From contig OZ038526.1 in the NCBI GenBank assembly GCA_964036665.1, positions 36,952,001 to 37,016,000 of the forward strand: a DNA stretch of 64,000 bases. Direction: 5' to 3'. Each line of letters starts with the position of its first letter. Within the stretch, counting starts at the first letter, position 1. Below, one piece after another: positions 59,801 through 64,000 of this stretch. The stretch is from Gordius sp. MW1 (taxonomy: Eukaryota > Nematomorpha > Gordioida > Gordea > Gordiidae). Position numbers and translations under genes: made by a program. The notes below the pieces were generated by a model. The model searched no databases and was not told the origin of the DNA. It saw only the letters and a list, made by a program, of their open reading frames with translations.

Positions 59801-61229
59801 TTTAGACGAGATTATGGCCCGTTTCATTCAACCTATGGCCGCCTTAGCCCGAGACACAATCCAATACAAGTACTACACTGACGCCAAGGGTGGAGACAAG
59901 CAAACCATAGAAATAACACTTTTCGAAAGCAAAAGAGCTAACCCCTCTCACATCCCATACTATTTTAGTGCCTCAAAAGAATATCCCGGTACGATTATTT
60001 CTTTTTCTCTCTCACTCACTTTACCCCCATTTTACATAAGCGCCTTTTGCCTCTCATTTTGGTTTGGAGTATAAGCTTTTTGGAAAATTTCATAATTTAT
60101 TGCTATAATTATTTTTACTCCTCATGTCTTTTATAATAGTATTTTAGTGGGGGGGGGGCGAATATTTTGGTTTTTTTGTATGTTTAATAGTTTGCCTATG
60201 GTGAGCCGTTCTGCAAATATTTATAGTTAACAGTTTGAGTTGTTGAGGTTTGAAACCGATTGGTTTTTTATTGTATCGATGTTCATGGTGACACAACGAT
60301 TTTGACAAAGCGTGTGCTCCTTTTTGAACTTTACCCGCATGGAAAATAACATTATTAGCATCGACGCTGAAAATCTTCTTTATTTACAAGTTTTTTGTGT
60401 GGTTTTTATTAATATATTTGAATCGGGGTCAAAATAGCAGAAAAAAAACAGCAGAATTGGTCAGAACTGGTCAGAACAAGATTTTAGATAATCAATATAT
60501 TAGAATTAATCTCAAATGGGAGGGAATTTGATGTGCATCTAATCCTAACCCTGACCCTAACCTAAAACGCTGACCTAAAACACTAACCCGAACCTTAACC
60601 CTCCTGACCAATCTTGATCTGACCAGTTCTGACCAATTCTGCTGTTTTTTTTCTGCTATTTTGACCCGGTCCCATATATTTGTTGTACAACTGTGTCACA
60701 GGCTTAAAGATTAAATAAGATTTTATGAAAATGTCCACAACTTTTCCCATACTTGAAAACCGTTTAAAACGGCTTAGCTCTAAATAATGCGCCATAAATC
60801 TATTTACAAACGATTTCTATTAAATGATTATGTATATGACTCTAATATTTATGGATTATTTTTAATATTCCGCTCGAAAACCATGATATCCTTAATTGTG
60901 CGCCCTTCAATGTCTATTCTATGTGATTCTAGCAAAAATTTGAAATAGCCCGTTCTATTTTATTAGGCAAATTTTTGCTGTCCTACCTACCCCGAACCAA
61001 CGTACACCACGAATACGTAAGTCTGACGCCCGAAGGCTACAAGTACAGAAATCGGATATTTTCCAGCTTGAATTCCCTGATTCGTTGGTTCAAGGAACAT
61101 TTCAGAGAACGTCCCTTCTCTAATACCACTGGCCCCGCTAATACATCAAATTATCCACAACGCTCTGCTGATAATTATGCCGGCAGTTCGACCCCAAATT
61201 GGGCAGCCGCCTATAATACGGCTTATTAA
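37939..61229 (+). CDS. SPT6: SPT6: transcription elongation factor and histone H3-H4 chaperone (23 exons, 1760 aa)
   Basis: Spt6 travels with RNA polymerase II in the nucleus, reassembles nucleosomes behind it and binds the Rpb1 linker through tandem SH2 domains. I joined 23 exons; every intron is GT-AG, all phases agree, and the coding length of 5283 nt gives 1760 codons plus a stop. Animal Spt6 is about the same length (human about 1730). Domain order is the family's: acidic N-terminus with [12 protein letters not shown] and [10 protein letters not shown]; helical core with DLWR, HWDERW and [11 protein letters not shown]; YqgF-like fold; helix-hairpin-helix with CGLGPRK; S1; tandem SH2. The C-terminal tail after the SH2 pair is only about 45 residues, much shorter than the vertebrate tail. 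Exon coordinates are in the block entries below. Introns are crowded with transposons, none interrupting an exon. Paralogy was not testable here. Confidence 0.96.
40043..41594. mobile_element. piggyBac-like defective element in SPT6 intron 5
   Basis: Left end CACTCTGGTGGCTAGGTGG after TTAA (40039-40042) and right end CCTTTACCATCCGTG before TTAG (41595-41598). Subterminal GAGGACCCCAAGC and GGGGTCATCATGACCCC correspond. Internal blocks TTTTTCAGTAGCTTAATAAA and ATCTTTATTATTTTTGTTTT match the copy at 15765-17227. No intact transposase frame remains. Confidence 0.6.
42314..46370 (+). CDS. SPT6: SPT6 exons 7-11: helical core and helix-turn-helix region
   Basis: Exons 42314-42663, 43626-43755, 44613-44948, 45571-45623 and 46087-46370 code residues about 343-726. 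Landmarks are [36 protein letters not shown] joined across the exon 7/8 splice to IYHWDERW, and, in exon 11, [19 protein letters not shown] then [12 protein letters not shown]. Exon 9 adds a low-complexity Lys/Ala/Glu insert (about 555-613). Exon 10 is only 53 nt and is supported by phase and by the fit of GNERLKK to AQKKDSYSY in exon 11. Codons here are much more GC-rich than in exons 1-6. Confidence 0.93.
42691..42872. mobile_element. MITE family A copy, 27 bp after the intron 7 donor
   Basis: Left end TAGTGTCGTAAAAACGGCTG and right end ACACAACCCAGTCGTTTA are inverted. It is flanked by the direct sequence AGTAGTAGTAAT on both sides (42679-42690 and about 42876-42887). That may be a target duplication or part of a short TAG microsatellite. 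Confidence 0.72.
43177..43390. mobile_element. MITE family A copy, SPT6 intron 7
   Basis: Ends TAGTGTTGTAAAAATGGCTG and CCCAGCCGTCGTTACAACACTG are inverted. Internal GTTTAGTCGACTAAAA and GGTCGAC palindromes match other copies. This is the second copy within the same intron. Confidence 0.78.
44238..44399. mobile_element. MITE family A copy, SPT6 intron 8
   Basis: Left end TAGTGTTGTAAAAAGGACTT and right end CCCAGCCGTTTTTACGACACTA. The left arm has lost part of the GGCTGGGTTTTG block. ATCGACTAAAACC and related blocks persist. Confidence 0.7.
45687..45819. repeat. Fragment of the TAGAGA/CCCGACC element family, SPT6 intron 10
   Basis: CACGAACCCGACCCGGCCCC and AACCCGAACGCCACCCCACC, ending GTGCAGGTCTCTA. 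The end is the inverted form of TAGAGACCTGCAC and corresponds to the TAGAGAGCTGCA end of the element at 4058-5068. Short derivative with no clear duplication. Confidence 0.55.
45889..46045. mobile_element. MITE family A copy, eroded, SPT6 intron 10
   Basis: GTGTTGAAAAAAAATTTGGG at the left and AATCCCAAAACTTATTACACTA at the right are weak inverted ends. GTTTAGTCGACCTCTACACT and AAAGGTCGACTGC are recognisable family blocks. It ends 41 bp before exon 11. Confidence 0.6.
46441..46636. mobile_element. MITE family A copy, 70 bp after the intron 11 donor
   Basis: Ends TAGTATCGTAAAAACGGCTG and AGCCGTTTTTACGATACTA are nearly perfect inverted repeats. The interior carries two further inverted segments around GACCAAGCTGCTCAGGTCGA. 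Confidence 0.8.
47056..49563 (+). CDS. SPT6: SPT6 exons 12-15: core helices and YqgF/RNase H-like domain
   Basis: Exons 47056-47493, 47809-48015, 48354-48528 and 49287-49563 code residues about 727-1092. Exon 12 has [20 protein letters not shown] and [18 protein letters not shown]. Exons 13-15 form the YqgF-like fold: [39 protein letters not shown] and [20 protein letters not shown]. In Spt6 this domain is thought to lack nuclease activity. Exon 15 has no internal ATG near its start but is open throughout and matches [20 protein letters not shown]. Exon 12 is strongly GC-rich with many GCG and CGC codons. Intron 15 (49564-53103) contains a whole decayed hAT element. Confidence 0.94.
47517..47605. 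mobile_element. MITE family A copy, short, 23 bp after the intron 12 donor
   Basis: TAGTTTTTTTAAAACGGCTG at the left and AACCTAGCCGTTTTTACAACACTA at the right. The 89-bp copy lacks the middle but keeps TTTAGTTGACTAATACTAAA and GGTCGACC. Confidence 0.75.
48582..48721. mobile_element. GGCGTAGCC-family MITE in SPT6 intron 14, perfect 8-bp TSD
   Basis: Starts CATGGGCATAGGCAGCATTGG and ends CGACTACACCCATG. It is flanked by GTTGCGTT on both sides (48574-48581 and 48722-48729). The interior follows the second subfamily. Confidence 0.85.
49881..52553 (-). mobile_element. Decayed autonomous hAT element in SPT6 intron 15
   Basis: Ends TAGAGATGGGTATTTTCCC and GGGAAATACCCATAGTGCCATCTCTA are inverted, and the 8-bp duplication CTCGTGCC is perfect on both sides (49873-49880 and 52554-52561). 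It carries a broken hAT transposase on the minus strand, antisense to SPT6. Total 2673 bp. Just inside the ends are CCCGGGAATTTTAATTGAGG and AGGGGAATTTATCG. The perfect duplication with a broken gene suggests moderate age. Confidence 0.9.
50265..51930 (-). pseudogene. hAT transposase with BED zinc finger, broken by frameshifts and stops
   Basis: Minus-strand order: BED finger ([19 protein letters not shown], then two stops, [14 protein letters not shown], about 51905-51760). Next [36 protein letters not shown] and CIAFVTDN (RNase H-like fold, first acidic residues; 51582-51157). After a frameshift comes [10 protein letters not shown], then [13 protein letters not shown], a hAT signature, and a stop. 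Then [15 protein letters not shown], and finally [20 protein letters not shown] with the C-terminal dimerisation helix region (50801-50265). At least two frameshifts and several stops rule out activity. Naming rests on the motif order, which is that of hAT transposases. Confidence 0.85.
53104..54642 (+). CDS. SPT6: SPT6 exons 16-17: helix-hairpin-helix region
   Basis: Exons 53104-53541 and 54357-54642 code residues about 1093-1333. Landmarks are [35 protein letters not shown] (hairpin), [31 protein letters not shown], then [20 protein letters not shown] and [19 protein letters not shown]. The exon 16/17 junction creates a Gly run (GRKGGGGGS) not typical of the family; GT and AG placement there is supported by phase but could be off by a few codons. 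The hairpin pair normally contacts nucleic acid or stabilises the scaffold. Confidence 0.93.
53595..53789. mobile_element. MITE family A copy, 53 bp after the intron 16 donor
   Basis: Begins TAGTGTTGTGGCTGGGTTTT and ends AACAAAACCCCTTTTTACAAA. It contains TGGTCCACCTTTGG and AATTAAACCGAGGGTCGACC. The terminal repeats are eroded compared with the 46441 copy. Confidence 0.65.
54094..54247. mobile_element. GGCGTAGCC-family MITE in SPT6 intron 16
   Basis: TATGGGCTTAGCCAGCATTG at the left and CCTGGCTACGCCCATG at the right. GGGGCAATAATGATTTAGGA and GGGCAGCCGCCCC mark the second subfamily. GACGCTA occurs at both borders (54086-54092 and 54248-54254), near the expected duplication. Confidence 0.75.
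54666..54825. mobile_element. MITE family A copy, 23 bp after the intron 17 donor
   Basis: Ends CAGTGTTATAAAAACGGATG and CCCTTTTTACGACGCTA. Flanks GTTTATACG and GTTTATAGT share their first seven bases, hinting at a duplication of 8 or 9 bp. YAGNG-type ends would fit hAT. Confidence 0.72.
55338..57077 (+). CDS. SPT6: SPT6 exons 18-19: S1-type RNA-binding domain
   Basis: Exons 55338-55631 and 56936-57077 code residues about 1334-1479. Exon 18 has [30 protein letters not shown] and [19 protein letters not shown]. Exon 19 has [18 protein letters not shown] and [20 protein letters not shown], the classic S1 barrel. The 1.3-kb intron 18 holds an ACGGCTGG MITE that begins 13 bp after the donor and contains a duplicated insert. 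Confidence 0.94.
55645..56358. mobile_element. MITE family A copy with a duplicated insert, 13 bp after the intron 18 donor
   Basis: The left end TAGTGTCGTGCAAAACGGCT and the right end AACTGTTTTTGCAACACTT are split by about 500 bp. The insert contains a direct repeat of roughly 170-185 bp (about 55731-55890 and 55918-56104), each with GGTGTCTGTTTTTC, CTTAATATCGGAT, GGTTATAACATAGC and AGCTTAAATGTTGTATG. Confidence 0.68.
56408..56430. repeat. Short telomere-type repeat, CCCTAA x3
   Basis: CCCTAACCCTAACCCTAAC stands in SPT6 intron 18. A related imperfect run (CCTAACCCTGACCCTAACC) is at about 60543-60561 in intron 22. Interstitial copies of the metazoan TTAGGG telomere motif; too short to suggest a real chromosome end. 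Confidence 0.7.
57681..61229 (+). CDS. SPT6: SPT6 exons 20-23: tandem SH2 domains and short tail
   Basis: Exons 57681-57871, 58306-58433, 59725-59988 and 60967-61229 code residues about 1480-1760. [13 protein letters not shown] joined to YKEAEGLM opens the first SH2. [20 protein letters not shown] holds the phosphate-binding Arg-Pro-Ser-Ser. [20 protein letters not shown] begins the second SH2, which ends in [20 protein letters not shown] and [10 protein letters not shown]. In yeast and human this pair binds the phosphorylated Rpb1 linker. The tail after FKEHF is Asn/Ser/Thr-rich and ends [12 protein letters not shown]. Intron 22 holds a MITE-like foldback (60421-60673). Confidence 0.95.
60421..60673. 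mobile_element. Foldback element in SPT6 intron 22, 9-bp TSD, telomere-like core
   Basis: Long inverted ends: the left arm contains GGGTCAAAATAGCAG, AACAGCAGAATTGGTCAGAA and CTGGTCAGAAC; the right arm is its mirror ending GCTATTTTGACCCGGTCCC. The flanks ATATATTTG (60412-60420 and 60674-60682) match perfectly over 9 bp, a length typical of Mutator-like elements. The loop contains CCTAACCCTGACCCTAACC. It lies wholly within the intron. Confidence 0.75.
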
Positions 61230-61379
61230 AACGAAATGCCATTTTTGTCCTAGTTTTATGTCTTACACAATATGTATTGATTTTTCTTGTAAAATTACAG
61301 TTATTTATCGCGATTTATGATGATTTTGTAGCGAGATGTATGTTTTTTGATAAATATCCATATATATTTAATACATATT

Positions 61380-61385
61380 AATAAA
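61380..61385 (+). terminator. Probable SPT6 poly(A) signal
   Basis: AATAAA 151 bp after the SPT6 stop codon, followed about 20 bp later by a TTGTTTAGTTTG stretch that could serve as the downstream T/GT-rich element. Confidence 0.6.
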
Positions 61386-61939
61386 GTTTAATGTACAGCT
61401 TGTTTAGTTTGATAAATGTGTGGGATTTTATGAAGATTTGAATTGATTAACTTGAATTCTAGTTCATAGCCTATAATAATTAAATAATGACAAATCTCAT
61501 TTATCCTTTCGCGTTTCAAGAATAGTTTTTATAAGCGATAGACGATAATATTGAAAGTGAAAAATTTCCAATAAATTGTATAATGTAAATTCGTATAAGT
61601 TAGTATTTTAAACTTATCTTCAAATCTTTGCTTATGTTTTAAAAAGCATTAACACTTGAAATATCCCAAATTTTGCACATTTTGTTATCACTCCTACCGA
61701 ATTAAAACAAAATGCAATAAAAAGAATTTCAATCAACTAATTTCCCTAAGTTATATGAGCTTTCGAAATTTAATTTTAATTCAATTTTTCGAAACCCGCT
61801 ACCATTTTTAAAGAGCTAATCATGACATTTTTATCATTTAAACTTATTTAAAACCATTTTGACACCACCGAAACCTACAAATGCTCTGTCGAAAATAGCA
61901 AGCCATAATTTATTAAAGTTTGCCTGAATCCTAACTCGG

Positions 61940-62117
61940 GTTGAAAAAACGGCTCGGTTTTGTTTGGTTGATATTTGAACTAAGACTAATGGCTGGTCTG
62001 TTTTTCAAGTTTCGACTATACCTAGTGGTCGACTAAGAAAAACAGACCAACTCCTGATCCTTTATGTTTAGTCAGCTAAAACCAAAGGCCGACAACTCAG
62101 CCGTTCTTACAATACTA
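61940..62117. mobile_element. MITE family A copy, 3' of SPT6
   Basis: Left GGTTGAAAAAACGGCTCGGT and right CTCAGCCGTTCTTACAATACTA are inverted. TGTTTAGTCAGCTAAAACCA, AAAGGCCGAC and GGTCGACTAAG are family blocks. No clear target duplication. Confidence 0.72.
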
Positions 62118-62578
62118 ACACCCCAATTAGATACTATACCAACTTTTTGTAAAAAGAATTTAAGAAATTTGGTTTTTTAATAAAAACTTTCTTTTAATAT
62201 TTATTGAGATTGGGGCGGGGGAATATATAGGGAAAAACATATAGTAAAAACCGGTAGTAGCGAACGTTTATACGCTTTGCATTTATATATAAATATATAT
62301 ATATATGATAGTAAAGTCAAAACAACGTACATAAACGAGACGAAAGAGTATCGATCTTAATGCGAAAATTAGGATCTACAAATCATATTACATTAATCAT
62401 AACAAACACCAATATATACGATTTAACGAAAACAAAAATAATAGAAAGTTAGTGAAATTGTTTGAAGACGTCAATTTCTATTATATACAAAATTTGGATT
62501 TTGCCCTATATATTATACAATATTTTAAAATTTAGGTAAAGAAATAGAAATACAACAATATTTGTAATGGTCAATATG

Positions 62579-62736
62579 TTAAATTTTTTCTCCGCCTTCT
62601 TCACTCTTGTCAATAAAGGTGACCACGTTATTTGTACAATTGTTTGGAGGTTGTATTATTTGGTGTTGATATTTGTCTGAACCTTCCTTACTAGTAACGA
62701 TGGAATCTAATGCTGTGTGTACATTACCAAAAAGGT
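62579..62736 (-). CDS. Candidate terminal exon, minus strand (uncertain)
   Basis: On the minus strand, after AAATAAAG at 62737, an open frame reads LFGNVHTALDSIVTSKEG, then YQHQIIQPPNNCTNNVVTFI, and ends SEEGGEKI before a TAA (62581-62579). The composition looks like a cytosolic protein tail. It lies on the same strand as, and downstream of, the transporter exon at 63612-63882, so it could be an alternative last exon of that gene or the end of another one. It has no ATG and no recognised domain; it may also be chance. Confidence 0.25.
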
Positions 62737-62788
62737 CTTTATTTAGAAAAATTTTGCTTAAACATCAACTTAAAACTTATGATTTGAA

Positions 62789-62948
62789 TCATGGGCCTAA
62801 CCAGCATTGGATTAGAGGGGGGTGCAATAATGATTTAGGGAGGGGCAAAATGATAATTTTTTGAAATTTTAGCCATACTTTTAATAAATTTCAAATATTT
62901 GGGGGGTGGGCAGCCGCCCCTCCCTGCCTCCCCCTGGCTACGCCCATG
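62789..62948. mobile_element. GGCGTAGCC-family MITE
   Basis: Starts CATGGGCCTAACCAGCATTGG and ends CCCTGGCTACGCCCATG. GTGCAATAATGATTTAGGG and GGGCAGCCGCCCCTCC match the 54094 copy closely. It is followed directly by GGGCTTAGCCAATTAAG and a G run, which appears to be part of another copy (to about 63050). Confidence 0.78.
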
Positions 62949-63050
62949 GGCTTAGCCAATTAAGTTGGAAGGGGGGGGGGGGGTAAAAAGTCTAACATCT
63001 TAATGGTGATTTTTGGGGGCCTGCCTCCGCCCCAAGACTTATGTTAAAAA

Positions 63051-63611
63051 GCGCCACTGTTGTTTTACTAACCATTATTTCCAAAATCCAATTAAATAAA
63101 TTCATTAATTAGAAACCGCGCATACTATTATTACTAATATTTTATTAAATACTAAGTTCTATCATTCCCGATAATAAATCTATGAAGAACATTGATTATG
63201 AGGGAAAAATCTTCTAGAATATAAATACTAATTTATTGAAAAATATCATTGCTACACGTTAAATACTAAACGGTTGCCTGATGAAGAATTACCTATTTAG
63301 AAAAGAGTCAACTCAAAATAACTTTATCAGCAGCTATTTATCGAGCAACTTGACTATATTTAGTAATTTAATATTTCAGTTTAACAAAGCATTGGTAAAC
63401 TAAATTTGATTCCTAATAACAAAATTGACCAAATAAAGGGGAAAATGTTAAGTTGGATGTACATCTTATTACAATGTGATTGAATAAATCTTCCCTAATT
63501 TTATAACATTCTTAGGTGACTACGGGTAGATCCTATCAAGAACAAATAAAATTCGTTTGGTTAACAATATCTAATCACATAATCATAACAAAATTCAATT
63601 GTTTTTTTCAT
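63051..63611. other. Intergenic or 3' UTR of the transporter gene
   Basis: AT-rich, no gene seen. On the minus strand this would be the 3' UTR of the transporter exon ending at 63612, but I do not commit to a particular poly(A) site. Confidence 0.3.
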
Positions 63612-63882
63612 TTAATTATTTAAACCAGGATTTGTGTGAGATCCACGTGGGGTAAAATGGTGAGGAGTTGTCTTATGCATGCCGCCACCACCACCATGAT
63701 GTAAATGTGACATTTCATAATTATCCCCCGACGCATCAGCGAATTCTTGAGCCGCAGCTGCTGCAGCCTGAGCAGCTGCATGGTCTGCATCTACTTGTTC
63801 GAGCTCGTGTCGACTCAAATGATCAACTATCCCCGCCCCAAATCCATCACCCAATACATTTATCGAAGTTCTAAGACGATCT
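63612..63882 (-). CDS. SLC1-type excitatory amino acid transporter, last exon
   Basis: After a TTAATACAG acceptor on the minus strand, the exon reads [20 protein letters not shown] then [11 protein letters not shown]. This is the highly conserved final segment of EAAT/SLC1 sodium-coupled glutamate transporters: the end of TM8, with Asp and Asn near the substrate and sodium site, followed by the start of the cytoplasmic tail. The tail is unusual: an Ala run ([11 protein letters not shown]), then [20 protein letters not shown] and HTNPGLNN before the stop. The exon starts at phase 1 (one leftover base before the Asp codon). Upstream exons lie beyond the window or in 63883-64000, where I see none. 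In the plasma membrane such proteins clear glutamate or aspartate. Subtype cannot be assigned. Confidence 0.8.
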
Positions 63883-63959
63883 CTGTATTAATGCCACATG
63901 TAATATAAGAAAAATAATTCTAATATGTTATATGTAATATAAGAAATAAAAATATAATA

Positions 63960-64000
63960 TAATTAGTCGGGCACAAAAACAATAATGGAGTTTGGGCTCG
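63960..64000. repeat. Start of a dispersed repeat cut by the window end
   Basis: TCGGGCACAAAAACAATAATGGAGTTTGGGCTCG closely matches 14364-14398 and, less well, about 28637-28668. It falls in the intron upstream of the transporter exon. Confidence 0.6.

Overview
This is an AT-rich animal nuclear DNA window. Three things point to a metazoan: a 23-exon SPT6 gene with GT-AG introns and a canonical AATAAA poly(A) signal, the terminal exon of an SLC1-type glutamate transporter, and a dense load of hAT, piggyBac-like, Mutator-like and gypsy-like elements. I cannot place it to phylum from sequence alone.

Layout. Positions 1-20,000 hold a cluster of small two-exon genes for secreted histidine-rich peptides. 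Three are intact: minus strand 8377-8890, plus strand 13034-13551 and plus strand 17495-19846. One is a wrecked paralogue (minus strand 3978-5225) split by a hAT element inside its poly-His tract. A fifth is visible only as the first 21 bases (exon 1, minus strand), with a conserved 5' flank. The intact genes share one plan: exon 1 codes 13-14 residues (the front half of a signal peptide), then a phase-0 intron, then exon 2 with the hydrophobic core, a short spacer, a multibasic cleavage site and a poly-His block. This is the most interesting, apparently undescribed system here.

Positions 20,000-37,900 contain no gene I can support. They hold a TIR element with about 105-130 bp tandem repeats (20418-21745), a decayed Mutator-like element with inverted arrays of TGCTAAGTATTT-type repeats (21851-24312), a long inverted repeat near 25.8 and 28.0 kb, a second copy of the 1-2.8 kb dispersed repeat (29020-30430), and a 4.07 kb hAT-like element enclosing a roughly 1.06 kb near-perfect palindrome (32742-36808).

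Positions 37,939-61,229 are SPT6 (histone chaperone and Pol II elongation factor). I joined 23 exons into one open frame of 1760 codons, with every junction in phase. Its introns are filled with transposons. One MITE family with ACGGCTGGG ends starts within 13-70 bp of the 5' splice site in six introns.

Positions 61,230-64,000 hold more MITEs and, on the minus strand, the last exon of a glutamate transporter (63612-63882).

Many mobile-element boundaries were set by direct target-site duplications visible in the sequence. No tRNA, rRNA or CRISPR was found.
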